Shown here: piece after piece, positions 8,842-17,272 of the stretch
Position numbering within the stretch: the stretch's first letter is position 1
How the letters are laid out: each line of letters starts with the position of its first letter
Assembly (NCBI GenBank): GCA_050247155.1
Contig: JBFWUS010000010.1
Location: 24,282-88,281 of the forward strand
Reading direction: 5' to 3'
DNA length: 64,000 nucleotides
Source of the DNA: Mesorhizobium_G sp050247155
Lineage (GTDB): Bacteria; Pseudomonadota; Alphaproteobacteria; Rhizobiales; Rhizobiaceae
Translations under genes and position numbers: made by a program
The notes under the pieces: model-generated
Told to the model about the DNA's origin: nothing
The model's database searches: none
What the model saw: the letters and a program-made list of their open reading frames with translations, nothing else

Positions 8842-9555
8842 TCAGCCGCCGGCCTTCAAAACGTCGAACAGAGCCTGCTGTTCCGGCCTCTCGGCAATGC
8901 GAATTCGTGAAGATTCAATGTCAAGCGCTGCCGCAACACGCGCTGAAAGGCAGCAAAACAAGGCCCCGGAAAGGCGATCGGCCACGATCGGCTTTTCGGA
9001 CAACCGTGACAACGCGCTCGCCGACTCGGCTGAATAGATAAGCGCCGCATCCACACCCGCATGCCTGAAGGCTTTTTTCAGCATCGCATCGGAATAGTCG
9101 ACGCGACGCGTATCATATGTCTCGACTGGAATAATTGTACGCCCGGACCCTACCACCGTGCTTTCGAACTCGGGCCGCCGCACGACGCCGCACAGATAGG
9201 CAATTCGAGCTTCGGCAGCCGTCTGGCGGAGCACCAGTTGCGCCAACGCATCGGCGTCACCTTTTGCCGACACAGTGGAACCAAATCCGGCGGCTCGCGC
9301 CTGCTCGGCGGTCTTGTCGCCCACGGCAAAGCAAGGTTTCGCGACGAGAGCTGCCAACAGCTCGGGCGATGCATAACGCAACGCATTGGAACTTGTGACC
9401 ACAACGGCATCGACGCCTGTGGCCACGGTTTGGTCCGGTGTCGCACCAGTCGTCGTGAGAGGCAAAACCAATGGTTCGAAACCGAGCATTTTGAGCTGTT
9501 CGGCCGTCTTGGACGCCTCCGGCTCCGGCCGCGTCACCAGTACGCGCCGGATCAT
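8842..9555 (-). CDS. hemD: Uroporphyrinogen-III synthase
   Basis: A 237-residue cytosolic enzyme that closes and inverts ring D of hydroxymethylbilane to give uroporphyrinogen III. The start MIRRVLVTRPEPEASKTAEQL with VLVTRP is the family hallmark, and VVVTSSNALRY marks the mid-domain. Sequence conservation in this family is low, so the neighbourhood carries much weight: its ATG abuts the hemC stop codon directly (TGAATG), which indicates translational coupling. Confidence 0.92.
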   Translation of the reverse strand: MIRRVLVTRPEPEASKTAEQLKMLGFEPLVLPLTTTGATPDQTVATGVDAVVVTSSNALRYASPELLAALVAKPCFAVGDKTAEQARAAGFGSTVSAKGDADALAQLVLRQTAAEARIAYLCGVVRRPEFESTVVGSGRTIIPVETYDTRRVDYSDAMLKKAFRHAGVDAALIYSAESASALSRLSEKPIVADRLSGALFCCLSARVAAALDIESSRIRIAERPEQQALFDVLKAGG

Positions 9556-10485
9556 TCAGTTCCACTCCTCGAAAAACGAGGGGCCAGCCTTGGCGCGTAT
9601 CGTTTCACCCGCGGCACGGCCGATATCGCCTGCGTTGTCCGCCGACCCTGCCTCCGCGATCGTATGAACCTGAGAGCCATCCGGCGTCAGGATCATGCCG
9701 GCAAAACTCAGCCGGCCGCCTTCAACCTCGGCATAACCGGCGATCGGCGTGCGGCAAGAGCCGTCCAACGCCGCGAGGAAGGCGCGCTCGCAGGCAAGCG
9801 CCAAGCCGGTGGGCCGATGATGAATCGACGCGAGCATCGCCTTCGTCTCTTCGTCGCCAATGCGGCTTTCGATGCAGATCGCGCCCTGCCCCGGAGCCGG
9901 CGGAAAGAGCGCCAGCGGCATGACATGGGTCGCCGCCGCATCGCGTTTCAGGCGCTTCAGGCCGGCCAGAGCGAGAATGGTGCCATCGACTTCACCGTAG
10001 TCAACCTTGCGTAGCCTCGTCTCGACATTGCCACGGAACATCACCACGTCGATATCCGGCCTCAGACGCTTGATTAGCGCCTGCCGCCGCAGCGACGACG
10101 AACCGATGACCGCCCCTTGCGGCAGATCTTCGAGCGTCGCGGCCGTTCGCCCGATAAAGGCGTCGCGGGGGTCTTCCCGTGGCAGGAAGGCCGACAATTC
10201 CAGTCCCTCCGGCAAGACGGTCGGCATATCCTTCGAGGAGTGAACGGCGAGGTCGATACGGCCATCGAGCAGCGCTTCCTCTATTTCCTTCGTGAAAAGC
10301 CCCTTGCCGCCGGCTTCGGACAAGGGACGGTCCTGGATGCGGTCGCCGCTGGTGGTGATCACCTCGATGGCGAAGGCTTCTTCCGGCAGGCCATGCGCCT
10401 GCATCAGCCGCGCCCGCGTCTCGGCGGCTTGGGCGAGCGCCAGTGCGCTGCCGCGCGTTCCGATCCTGAGAGGCTTTGTTGGCAT
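9556..10485 (-). CDS. hemC: Porphobilinogen deaminase (hydroxymethylbilane synthase)
   Basis: A 309-residue enzyme that polymerises four porphobilinogens to hydroxymethylbilane. IGTRGSALALAQA at residues 8-20, HSSKDMPT near 82-89, SSSLRRQA near 129-136 and the dipyrromethane-cofactor cysteine C244 in LDGSCRTPIAGYA are all present. The ATG at 10485 is chosen over the upstream in-frame start because it gives the standard N-terminus. It is the first gene of the hemC-hemD-mic60-hemY unit and diverges from tsaD across 81 bp. Confidence 0.97.
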   Translation of the reverse strand: MPTKPLRIGTRGSALALAQAAETRARLMQAHGLPEEAFAIEVITTSGDRIQDRPLSEAGGKGLFTKEIEEALLDGRIDLAVHSSKDMPTVLPEGLELSAFLPREDPRDAFIGRTAATLEDLPQGAVIGSSSLRRQALIKRLRPDIDVVMFRGNVETRLRKVDYGEVDGTILALAGLKRLKRDAAATHVMPLALFPPAPGQGAICIESRIGDEETKAMLASIHHRPTGLALACERAFLAALDGSCRTPIAGYAEVEGGRLSFAGMILTPDGSQVHTIAEAGSADNAGDIGRAAGETIRAKAGPSFFEEWN

Positions 10486-10566
10486 GGCGGTTGTTTGTCG
10501 ATAGAGGTCCGTGGTAACCCGCCGCACGGGTTTTCTAGCTCCTAGCGGCGAAAACCCGACCCCGCA

Positions 10567-11676
10567 ATGAGGCGAATAGACACCACCTTGATCCGTGTTC
10601 TGGGCATCGAGACGAGTTGTGACGAGACTGCCGCCAGCGTTGTCGAAACCGGCGCCGACGGCCAGGCGCGCATCCTATCCAATGTCGTGCTGAGCCAGAT
10701 TGAGGAACACGCGGCCTTCGGCGGCGTGGTGCCAGAGATCGCCGCGCGCGCCCATGTCGAAGCGCTGGATGGCATTGTCGAGGCAGCACTTGCCGAAGCA
10801 GGCACAACATTGGATGAAATCGATGCTGTGGCCGCGACGGCCGGTCCCGGTTTGGTCGGCGGGCTTATCGTCGGCCTGATGACGGCCAAGGCGATCGCTG
10901 CTGCGGCCGAAAAGCCACTGCTCGCAATCAACCATCTGGAAGGTCATGCCCTGACAGCACGGCTCACCGACGGTATTTCTTTTCCCTACCTCTTGCTGCT
11001 GGTTTCCGGCGGCCATACGCAGATCGTGCTGGTCAAGGGCGTAGGTGACTATGAGCGCTGGGCAACGACCATCGACGACGCGCTCGGCGAGGCGTTTGAC
11101 AAGACCGCGAAGCTGCTGGGTTTGCCCTATCCCGGCGGCCCGAATGTCGAAAAAGCTGCGGCGCAGGGTGCCGCCAATCGGTTCGATTTCCCGCGTCCGA
11201 TGAAGGGCGCGGCCCAGCCGGACTTTTCCTTCTCGGGCCTGAAGACAGCGGTGCGACAGGCAGCGACGGCGATCTCGCCGCTGACCGATCAGGATGTGGC
11301 CGATATCTGCGCGGCCTTTCAGGCGGCCGTGGCCGACGCCCTTTCCGATCGCGTGAAGCGCGCATTGGTCCGCTTTCGCGAGGCGTTTCCACAAGCCGAC
11401 GAGCCGGTGCTCGTGGTGGCCGGCGGCGTCGCGGCCAACCGCCTGATCCGCGCATCGCTGGAAAAGCTCTGCGATCGCAACGGCTTTCGCTTCCTCGCGC
11501 CGCCCCACGCGCTATGCACCGATAACGCCGCGATGATCGCCTGGGCTGGCGCCGAGCGCCTGCGCGCCGGCCTGGGCGGCGATGACGCCATGCAGTTCGC
11601 TCCGCGCTCGCGCTGGCCACTCGACGAAACCTCCACCCCGGTGGTTGGCTCCGGTCGGCGCGGAGCCAAGGCATGA
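10567..11676 (+). CDS. tsaD: tRNA N6-threonylcarbamoyladenosine transferase
   Basis: A 369-residue ASKHA-fold enzyme that, with TsaB and TsaE, transfers threonylcarbamoyl to A37 of ANN-decoding tRNAs. Seen: VLGIETSCDETAAS at the N-terminus, metal-binding H123 and H127 in NHLEGH, LLLVSGGHTQIV, and VVAGGVAANRLIR. Length is typical for Rhizobiales. Its stop codon overlaps the gpsA start (ATGA), so the two are coupled. Confidence 0.97.
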   Translation: MRRIDTTLIRVLGIETSCDETAASVVETGADGQARILSNVVLSQIEEHAAFGGVVPEIAARAHVEALDGIVEAALAEAGTTLDEIDAVAATAGPGLVGGLIVGLMTAKAIAAAAEKPLLAINHLEGHALTARLTDGISFPYLLLLVSGGHTQIVLVKGVGDYERWATTIDDALGEAFDKTAKLLGLPYPGGPNVEKAAAQGAANRFDFPRPMKGAAQPDFSFSGLKTAVRQAATAISPLTDQDVADICAAFQAAVADALSDRVKRALVRFREAFPQADEPVLVVAGGVAANRLIRASLEKLCDRNGFRFLAPPHALCTDNAAMIAWAGAERLRAGLGGDDAMQFAPRSRWPLDETSTPVVGSGRRGAKA

Positions 11677-12659
11677 GCGCGCTTTATCGCGTCGCGGTTC
11701 TTGGCGGCGGCGCCTGGGGCACGGCGCTCGCGGCAACCATGCGCCGGGCCGGCCACGACGTGCGCCTGTGGGCCCGCGACAAGGACATGGTTGACGCCGT
11801 CAATCGCGGCGCGAACCCGAAATATCTGCCTGGAGTAACGCTGCCGGAGGGCATCGTCGCTACGACTGACGCGAAGTCGGCTCTCAGCGATGTCGATTGC
11901 GTCCTGGCGGTCATTCCGGCGCAGTCGCTGCGCGACGCCTTGCAAACGCTGGAGACCGACATTCCAGCCGAGGCGCCGGTTGTCTTGTGCGCGAAAGGCA
12001 TCGAACGTTCCACCGGCGAGTTGCTGTCGTCGATCGCTCGCGAGATTTTGCCCGACAACCCCATTGCCGCTCTTTCAGGACCGAGCTTTGCCGCAGATGT
12101 CGCCAAGAGCCTGCCGACCGCCGTGGTCGTGGCCGCCGACACGGAGGACCTTGCTATCGAACTTGCCGCGCGGTTTTCGGTCGGCCATTTCCGCTGCTAT
12201 TCGTCGGATGATCTGATCGGCGTCGAGATCGGCGGCGCGCTGAAGAATGTCTTCGCTATTGCCGCCGGCGCGGTCACAGGAGCAAAACTTGGCGCAAGCG
12301 CCCAGGCCGCCATGGTCACGCGCGGTTTCGTCGAATTGCGTCGCATCGGCGCCGCGCTCGGCGCAAAACCCGAAACGCTCATGGGCCTGTCCGGGCTGGG
12401 CGACCTGATGCTGACTTGCTCGACGCCGCAATCGCGCAATTTCGCCTACGGCCTGGCGGTTGGCTGCGGCGAAAGCCTCGACAACCTGCCGCTGGCAGAG
12501 GGTGTCGCGACGGCCGGCATCGCCGCGCAGCTGGCCGCCGAACGTGGCGTCGACGCGCCGATCATCTCGGCTGTCGCGCAGATTCTCGACCGTTCGATCA
12601 CCATCCACGAAGCGGTCTCGGCTTTGATGTCGCGACCGCTCCGCAACGAAGCCGAATAG
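11673..12659 (+). CDS. gpsA: NAD(P)-dependent glycerol-3-phosphate dehydrogenase
   Basis: A 328-residue enzyme reducing dihydroxyacetone phosphate to sn-glycerol 3-phosphate for phospholipid synthesis. The dinucleotide-binding motif VLGGGAWGTALA lies at residues 8-19; VVLCAKGIE, LSGPSFAADVA and the catalytic-lysine segment GGALKNVFAIAAG follow. The C-terminus is normal. It overlaps tsaD by four bases, and a YciI gene follows 11 bp later. Confidence 0.97.
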   Translation: MSALYRVAVLGGGAWGTALAATMRRAGHDVRLWARDKDMVDAVNRGANPKYLPGVTLPEGIVATTDAKSALSDVDCVLAVIPAQSLRDALQTLETDIPAEAPVVLCAKGIERSTGELLSSIAREILPDNPIAALSGPSFAADVAKSLPTAVVVAADTEDLAIELAARFSVGHFRCYSSDDLIGVEIGGALKNVFAIAAGAVTGAKLGASAQAAMVTRGFVELRRIGAALGAKPETLMGLSGLGDLMLTCSTPQSRNFAYGLAVGCGESLDNLPLAEGVATAGIAAQLAAERGVDAPIISAVAQILDRSITIHEAVSALMSRPLRNEAE

Positions 12660-12670
12660 GGAACCAAAAA

Positions 12671-12961
12671 ATGCTTTTTGCCCTCCTGTGCCAGGACAAG
12701 CCCGACCATCTGCAAGTGCGGCTCGACACGCGCCCCGATCATGTCGCGTTCCTCAACGATTTGAATGGCAAGGGTACGCTCAAATTCGCCGGACCCTTTC
12801 TCGGCAACGACGGCAAGCCGACCGGCAGCCTCGTCGTCATCGAGACCGAAGATAAGGCCGCGGCTGAAGCGATCGCCAACGCGGACCCCTATGCGAAGGC
12901 CGGCCTGTTCGAGCGGGTCGACATCAAGGCCTGGAACTGGGCGTTCAACAAGCCAGAATAG
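12671..12961 (+). CDS. YciI-like protein
   Basis: A 96-residue ferredoxin-fold protein with the YciI pattern: MLFALLCQDKP, the conserved R-x-D-H segment (LDTRPDHVAFL), GPFLGNDGKPTGSLVVIE and ANADPYAKAGLFERVDI. The D-H pair resembles the putative catalytic residues of the family. No physiological reaction is known. It follows gpsA closely and completes the tsaD-gpsA operon. Confidence 0.88.
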   Translation: MLFALLCQDKPDHLQVRLDTRPDHVAFLNDLNGKGTLKFAGPFLGNDGKPTGSLVVIETEDKAAAEAIANADPYAKAGLFERVDIKAWNWAFNKPE

Positions 12962-13022
12962 TTCTTGTGGTTGGCTCGCCGGATGACAAGACGTTCGCTT
13001 GATGCCGGAAAAATCGATGCCA

Positions 13023-13043
13023 ATGTTGCCAAAATGGCAACAT
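13023..13043. promoter_or_regulatory. 9-3-9 inverted repeat, toxin-antitoxin operator candidate
   Basis: ATGTTGCCA at 13023-13031 and TGGCAACAT at 13035-13043 form a perfect nine-base inverted repeat around a 3-bp spacer, 55 bp before the HicB-like start. HicBA-type operons are autoregulated through such palindromes, so this is a likely operator; inference only. Confidence 0.6.
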
Positions 13044-13098
13044 CCCCTATCTTGAGGGTCAAGGCTGCTTGGCTGGCTCGCAGGAATTTCTAAGGACA

Positions 13099-13350
13099 AT
13101 GCGGAAAAAATTCATCGTGAACGCCGAGTGGGATGACGAGGCTGACGTCTGGGTTGCGACAAGCGACGACATCCCTGGTCTGGTGACGGAAGCGAGCAGT
13201 CTCGACGGTCTCGTAGATCGCATCCTGGCCGTCGCGCCTGAACTGCTTCACGACAATGCACATCTCCTCGGCGATGAGCAGTTTTCTGGCGACCTGATCG
13301 ACATGTGTATCATGTCGACCCTGCCACGCGCCGGCCATCACGCGCACTGA
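13099..13350 (+). CDS. HicB-like antitoxin, DUF1902 type
   Basis: An 83-residue protein starting MRKKFIVNAEWDDEADVWVA, the DUF1902 signature, with the partial-RNase-H-like HicB fold (VWVATSDDIPGLVTEA, then LVDRILAVAPELL). It should neutralise the HicA-like toxin encoded next. The ATG at 13099 has AAGGA upstream; the longer open frame from 13069 lacks one. Stop and toxin start overlap as TGATG, so translation is coupled. The antitoxin-first order and the upstream palindrome suggest autoregulation. Confidence 0.82.
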   Translation: MRKKFIVNAEWDDEADVWVATSDDIPGLVTEASSLDGLVDRILAVAPELLHDNAHLLGDEQFSGDLIDMCIMSTLPRAGHHAH

Positions 13351-13547
13351 TGGTCCGTGGCTTCTATCAGCAGATATTAGAGGTCGTGAAGCAAGCTGGG
13401 TGTACTTTCAAGCGGCAGGGAAAGGGTGACCACGAAATCTGGTACAGTCCGATCACTGATCGCACCTTTTCCATCGACCGGTATTGCATGTCGCGTCATA
13501 CCGCCAATGCGATCATGAAACAGGCGGGCATCGACAAGAAATTCTAA
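13350..13547 (+). CDS. HicA-like mRNA interferase toxin
   Basis: A 65-residue protein of the HicA/YcfA double-stranded-RNA-binding-like fold. Seen are GFYQQILEVVKQAG, CTFKRQGKGDHEIWYSP with the conserved catalytic histidine in GKGDHE, and a basic C-terminus ending AGIDKKF. HicA toxins cleave mRNA. The ATG overlaps the antitoxin stop. Length and motifs are intact, so the module looks functional. Confidence 0.85.
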   Translation: MVRGFYQQILEVVKQAGCTFKRQGKGDHEIWYSPITDRTFSIDRYCMSRHTANAIMKQAGIDKKF

Positions 13548-13590
13548 GCCCCCCTCAGCCGCCACACGCGAAACAGGATTCTTGCTTGCG

Positions 13591-14016
13591 ATGAACTACT
13601 GGTTGTTTAAGTCCGAGCCGAACGTCTATTCCTTCGACATGCTCAAGGCCGAAGGCAAAAAGGGCACCGAATGGACCGGTATCCGCAACTACGCCGCACG
13701 CAATAATATGAAGGCCATGCAGATCGGCGATCTCGGCTTTTTCTACCATTCCAATGAAGGCCTTTGCTGCGCCGGAATCGCTGAAGTCTGTGCGCTGGCC
13801 CATCCCGACTCGACCACCGACGATCCGCGCTGGGAATGCGTCGACATCCGCGCGGTGAAGGACGTGCCGAACCCGCCGACGCTGGACGAGATCAAGGCCA
13901 ACCCGAAGCTGGCCAAGATGATCCTGGTCAACAATTCGCGGCTTTCCGTGCAGCCGGTGACACCGGACGAGTGGAAGGAAGTTTGCCGCATGGGCGGTCT
14001 CAATCCAGCTCCGTGA
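13591..14016 (+). CDS. EVE domain-containing protein
   Basis: A 141-residue single EVE domain, a PUA-like fold that binds modified nucleotides. It opens NYWLFKSEPNVYSFD, with WTGIRNYAARNNM and GFFYHSN further on, all hallmarks of the family. Members are proposed to read modified bases in DNA or RNA; the ligand here is unknown. The ATG at 13591 is preferred over TTG at 13582. The stop overlaps the GTG start of the methyltransferase, so the two are probably translated together. Confidence 0.9.
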   Translation: MNYWLFKSEPNVYSFDMLKAEGKKGTEWTGIRNYAARNNMKAMQIGDLGFFYHSNEGLCCAGIAEVCALAHPDSTTDDPRWECVDIRAVKDVPNPPTLDEIKANPKLAKMILVNNSRLSVQPVTPDEWKEVCRMGGLNPAP

Positions 14017-14669
14017 GTGCTCTCAAGCCGGGTCAGGCCAAGGCCTTCATCCTCGCGAACACGACGCTGATTGCGCCGCCGCATGTACCTGTAATCCCTC
14101 TCCATCTGGCGGAAGAATCGCATGCGCTATGGCTGAAGACGGAGGAGGAACTGGCCGAGATCGGCCTGCCGCCGCCGTTCTGGGCCTTTGCCTGGGCGGG
14201 CGGACAGGGGCTAGCAAGGTATGTGCTCGATCATCCTGAAACCGTGCACGGCAAATCCGTTCTGGATTTCGCGACAGGATCGGGTCTGGTTGCAATTGCG
14301 GCGGCGAAGGCCGGTGCAAGCGCTGTTACCGGCTGCGACATCGACCCCTTTTGCGCGGAGGCGGTTGCGCTGAATGCCGCCGCCAACAATGTGACAGTGA
14401 CGATTCGAACCGACGACCTGATTGGCGTTGACGAAGGTTGGGATGTCGTCCTGGCGGGCGACGTCTTCTACTCCAAGGATTTCGCGGATGCGCTGTTGCC
14501 CTGGTTCGGGCACCTGGCGGCGCGCGGCGCGACTGTTCTGGTTGGCGATCCCGGACGCGCCTATCTGCCCAAGGCGCGATTGGTCGAACTGGCATCGTAC
14601 CAAGTGCCGGTAACGCGCGACCTGGAAGATGCCGAAGTCAAGAAGACGACGGTGTGGCGGCTGGCATAG
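14013..14669 (+). CDS. ETFB-lysine-methyltransferase-like SAM methyltransferase
   Basis: A 218-residue class I methyltransferase related to METTL20/L11-methyltransferase-like enzymes. Seen: PPPFWAFAWAGGQGLARY, the SAM motif VLDFATGSGLVAIAAAKAG, GCDIDPFCAEAVALN and the acidic VVLAGDVFYSKDF, where the family has a D-x-F-Y type motif. Bacterial members methylate lysines of electron-transfer flavoprotein beta; this substrate is inferred from family only. The GTG at 14013 overlaps the EVE stop codon; the open frame further upstream is antisense-free extension inside the EVE gene. Confidence 0.8.
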   Translation: MSALKPGQAKAFILANTTLIAPPHVPVIPLHLAEESHALWLKTEEELAEIGLPPPFWAFAWAGGQGLARYVLDHPETVHGKSVLDFATGSGLVAIAAAKAGASAVTGCDIDPFCAEAVALNAAANNVTVTIRTDDLIGVDEGWDVVLAGDVFYSKDFADALLPWFGHLAARGATVLVGDPGRAYLPKARLVELASYQVPVTRDLEDAEVKKTTVWRLA

Positions 14670-14674
14670 CAGCG

Positions 14675-15601
14675 TCAGGCGATCGTGTTCGTCGCATGCG
14701 CCTGCTCCAGCATCCAGGCGCGGAACGCCGCTATGCGCGGATCGTCGGCATGCCTTTCCGAGTAGACCAGAAAATAGGCGAACTCCGGCCCGTAGCGGAT
14801 ACCCAGATCGAACGGCCGCAAGAGCCGTCCGGTCGACAGGTCGCTGGCGACCATGGCGAAATCCGCCAGCGCCACCGCGCTGCCGTCAATCGCCGCCTGA
14901 ACCGCATGCGCGGAATCGTCGAAGACTACACACCGGCTGTCGTCGAAATCCTCGATGCCGGCGGCTGCCATCCACATGCCCCAAGTCGGCCAGGTCAGCC
15001 CGTGTAGCGTCCAATCGACATGGCAGAGCGTGTGGTTGAGCAGATCGCGCGGCTCCCGCAATGGCTGGTCGCCCGACAGCAGGGCAGGACTGCAAACCGG
15101 AATCACCATGTCGTCGAACAGTCGATGGCTGCACAAGCCCGGATATTTGCCCGCGCCAAACCGGACGCCAACATCGACATCGTCGAGGTCGAAATCGCGG
15201 ACCAGGTCGGTGATATCGAAACGAAGCTCGATGTCCGCGTAGGTTTTCCGAAAGCTGGCCAGACGCGGCATGAGCCATTTGGACGCGAAAGTTGGTGACA
15301 ATGTCAGCCTTAGAAGGGATGCGCCCCGCTCCATCTTGCGCGCCCGCGCCGCCGCGCGGGTAAGAAGGTCGAGCGCATCGACGGTCGCATCCAGCAGCAC
15401 AATGCCGCCTTCGGTGAGACGGATCGTGCGGCTTGTCCGCGTGAACAACGACACGCCGAGCTGGTCTTCGATCTCCTTGATCTGATGGCTGACGGCAGCC
15501 GGCGTCAGCCCAAGCTCGTCAGCGGCACGAGTGAAGTTGAGATGCCGGGCCGCCGCCTCGAAGGTCTTCAGCGCCCGTGTGCCGGGAACGTTCAGGGTCA
15601 T
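14675..15601 (-). CDS. LysR-family regulator (GcvA-like), copy 1
   Basis: A 308-residue LysR regulator. The N-terminal HTH shows AARHLNFTRAADELGLTPAAVSHQIKEIE, followed by a periplasmic-binding-protein-like effector domain with DVGVRFGAGKYPGL and VALADFAMVASDL. These features fit the GcvA/AmpR-like subgroup. It diverges from a DUF1127-like small gene and is a clear paralogue of the regulator at 16198-17154, sharing long identical stretches. The effector is unknown. Confidence 0.92.
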   Translation of the reverse strand: MTLNVPGTRALKTFEAAARHLNFTRAADELGLTPAAVSHQIKEIEDQLGVSLFTRTSRTIRLTEGGIVLLDATVDALDLLTRAAARARKMERGASLLRLTLSPTFASKWLMPRLASFRKTYADIELRFDITDLVRDFDLDDVDVGVRFGAGKYPGLCSHRLFDDMVIPVCSPALLSGDQPLREPRDLLNHTLCHVDWTLHGLTWPTWGMWMAAAGIEDFDDSRCVVFDDSAHAVQAAIDGSAVALADFAMVASDLSTGRLLRPFDLGIRYGPEFAYFLVYSERHADDPRIAAFRAWMLEQAHATNTIA

Positions 15602-15630
15602 CGTATCTTCAAATGAAATTTGATGATTCG

Positions 15631-15648
15631 GTGAAAACTACTCGTTTC
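15631..15648. promoter_or_regulatory. Shared intergenic motif, LysR copy 1
   Basis: GTGAAAACTACTCGTTTC lies between LysR copy 1 and the DUF1127-like gene. It matches GTAAAATCTATTCGTTTC in the equivalent gap of copy 2 at 15 of 18 positions, and a TTCAAAT element precedes both. This fits a LysR binding site or core promoter kept after duplication. Confidence 0.5.
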
Positions 15649-15719
15649 CTTGTTTTCTTTCAATGGCGCATTGTCTGGTCATGAAACTGATCGACAAGAT
15701 GAATTGAAAGGTGAGAACA

Positions 15720-15974
15720 ATGTCCGTTCACACGATCGAAACCCTGCACCGCACAGGTTTGGCCCATTGGCTCGACGAGATTCGAAACTGGCTCCGCCAC
15801 GCAAGGGCAGCACTCAACACCCGGCACCAGCCGCTTGACAACCTGTCCGACCGCGACTTGAACGACGTCGCGCTGCGCCAGACCGACATCGGCCGGTTGG
15901 TCGACCGCGACAAGAACTGGATTTTGCAAGCCAGCCTGACGCGCGCCCATAGCCGACAGTCGGATCAGTTTTGA
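15720..15974 (+). CDS. DUF1127-like small protein
   Basis: An 84-residue protein. The segment LDNLSDRDLNDVALRQTDI matches the DUF1127 core (LSDRxLxDIGLxRxDI), placed after an N-terminal amphipathic stretch as usual. Short DUF1127 proteins in rhizobia and Rhodobacter have been linked to RNA turnover and phosphate or stress responses. It diverges from LysR copy 1. The ATG at 15720 has AAAGGTGAG upstream. Confidence 0.65.
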   Translation: MSVHTIETLHRTGLAHWLDEIRNWLRHARAALNTRHQPLDNLSDRDLNDVALRQTDIGRLVDRDKNWILQASLTRAHSRQSDQF

Positions 15975-15996
15975 ACGCTGCGAAGCAAGAAAGATT

Positions 15997-16188
15997 ATGT
16001 CATTCATACCCGCCATTCGGAAGCGTCACGCCCCGCAAAGGCCGATCGTTCGGCAACTGGGCATGTTGGATGCAGCGCTGCGCCACCCGATCGACCGCGA
16101 CATCGCCGCCGGTCACATCGAGTTCGCAACGATGATCGAGCGTTCCCTTTCCAGGATCGGCCTCACCGAAGCCTGCGGCAACGATTGA
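15997..16188 (+). CDS. Small hypothetical protein
   Basis: A 63-residue basic protein with no family that I recognise (starts MSFIPAIRKRHAPQR, ends SRIGLTEACGND). It lies 22 bp after the DUF1127-like gene on the same strand with AAGAAAG before the ATG, so it may be co-transcribed. Codon composition looks coding, but this is a modest call. It converges on LysR copy 2 with 9 bp between the stops. Confidence 0.4.
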   Translation: MSFIPAIRKRHAPQRPIVRQLGMLDAALRHPIDRDIAAGHIEFATMIERSLSRIGLTEACGND

Positions 16189-16197
16189 GCGGCCACC

Positions 16198-17154
16198 TTA
16201 TGCGGCCGCAGGCTGAGAGCCTACCGGAACTATAAACATGGCGTCGGTCTTCCTCGCTTCGGCCAAAAGCCATTGACGAAAGGCTTGCACCTGAGAGTCG
16301 ACGGCGCTTCGTTCGGGGTAGACAAGGTAGAAAGCGAACTGAGGCTCCATGCGGATACCCAGGTCAAAGGGGCGGACCAGGCGGCCGGCAGCGAGATCGT
16401 CCGCGACCATGCACAGATCCGCCAACGCAACTGCGGCGCCATCGAGCGCCGCCTGAATTGTGTGAACGGAGTCAATGAAGGTGATGCAGCGGCGTTCGTC
16501 GAAATCGTCGACACCGGCCGCCGCCATCCATACTCCCCATGTCGGCCAGGTTGCGCCCTGCATAGTATCAACCACGTGGCACAACGCGTGGTTGATAAGA
16601 TCGCGCGGTTCGCCAAGTGGCTTGCCTGATTCGAGGAGCGCCGGACTGCAGACCGGAACCGCCACATTGTCGAAAAGACGGTCCGATTTGAGACCGGGAT
16701 ATTGACCTGCACCGAATCTGACGCCGATATCGACGTCATCTACATCGAAATTGCGCAGTTCGTCGGTAACGTCGAACCGCAGGTCGAGATCGGGATGAGC
16801 CTGCCGAAACGACAGGAGTCGGGGCATCATCCAGCGTGAGGCGAATGTCGATTCGGTTGTCAGCCTGATCATCGCGGCGCCGCGCCCGATTTTGCGGCCG
16901 GCTGCGGCTGCCCTGCTCATCATATCGATCGACTCGGCCACGGCGTCGATAAACCGCGCGCCGGCTTCAGTCACACGCACATGGCGGTTGTTCCGCTGAA
17001 AGAGTGCGAAGCCCAATTGCGCTTCAAACTCCTTGATCTGGTGAGAGACGGCTGCCGGCGTGAGATTCACCTCCTCGGCGGCACGGGTGAAATTGAGATG
17101 TTTGCCGGCCGCAACCAGCGTTCTGAGGGCGCGCGTGCCTGGGATCAGGTCCAT
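16198..17154 (-). CDS. LysR-family regulator (GcvA-like), copy 2
   Basis: A 318-residue paralogue of the LysR protein at 14675-15601, with the same HTH (AGKHLNFTRAAEEVNLTPAA), the same DDVDIGVRFGAGQYPGL segment and VALADLCMVADDLAAGRL. The C-terminal 12 residues differ. It also diverges from a gene with a DUF1127-like N-terminus, so gene and neighbour appear to have been duplicated as a unit. Ligand and targets are unknown. Confidence 0.92.
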   Translation of the reverse strand: MDLIPGTRALRTLVAAGKHLNFTRAAEEVNLTPAAVSHQIKEFEAQLGFALFQRNNRHVRVTEAGARFIDAVAESIDMMSRAAAAGRKIGRGAAMIRLTTESTFASRWMMPRLLSFRQAHPDLDLRFDVTDELRNFDVDDVDIGVRFGAGQYPGLKSDRLFDNVAVPVCSPALLESGKPLGEPRDLINHALCHVVDTMQGATWPTWGVWMAAAGVDDFDERRCITFIDSVHTIQAALDGAAVALADLCMVADDLAAGRLVRPFDLGIRMEPQFAFYLVYPERSAVDSQVQAFRQWLLAEARKTDAMFIVPVGSQPAAA

Positions 17155-17183
17155 CTCAGTTTCAAATTCTCTTTGTTATTTTC

Positions 17184-17201
17184 GTAAAATCTATTCGTTT
17201 C
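17184..17201. promoter_or_regulatory. Shared intergenic motif, LysR copy 2
   Basis: GTAAAATCTATTCGTTTC between LysR copy 2 and the following DUF1127-like gene; the counterpart is at 15631-15648. TTCAAAT again lies a short way upstream, at 17161. Conservation of this block while the rest of the intergenic region differs suggests a binding site. Confidence 0.5.
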
Positions 17202-17272
17202 TCAACGCGATTTCAATCGCTTACAATACCTCTATCTTGAACAAAAATGAACATTACAGGTGGAGGCTAACC

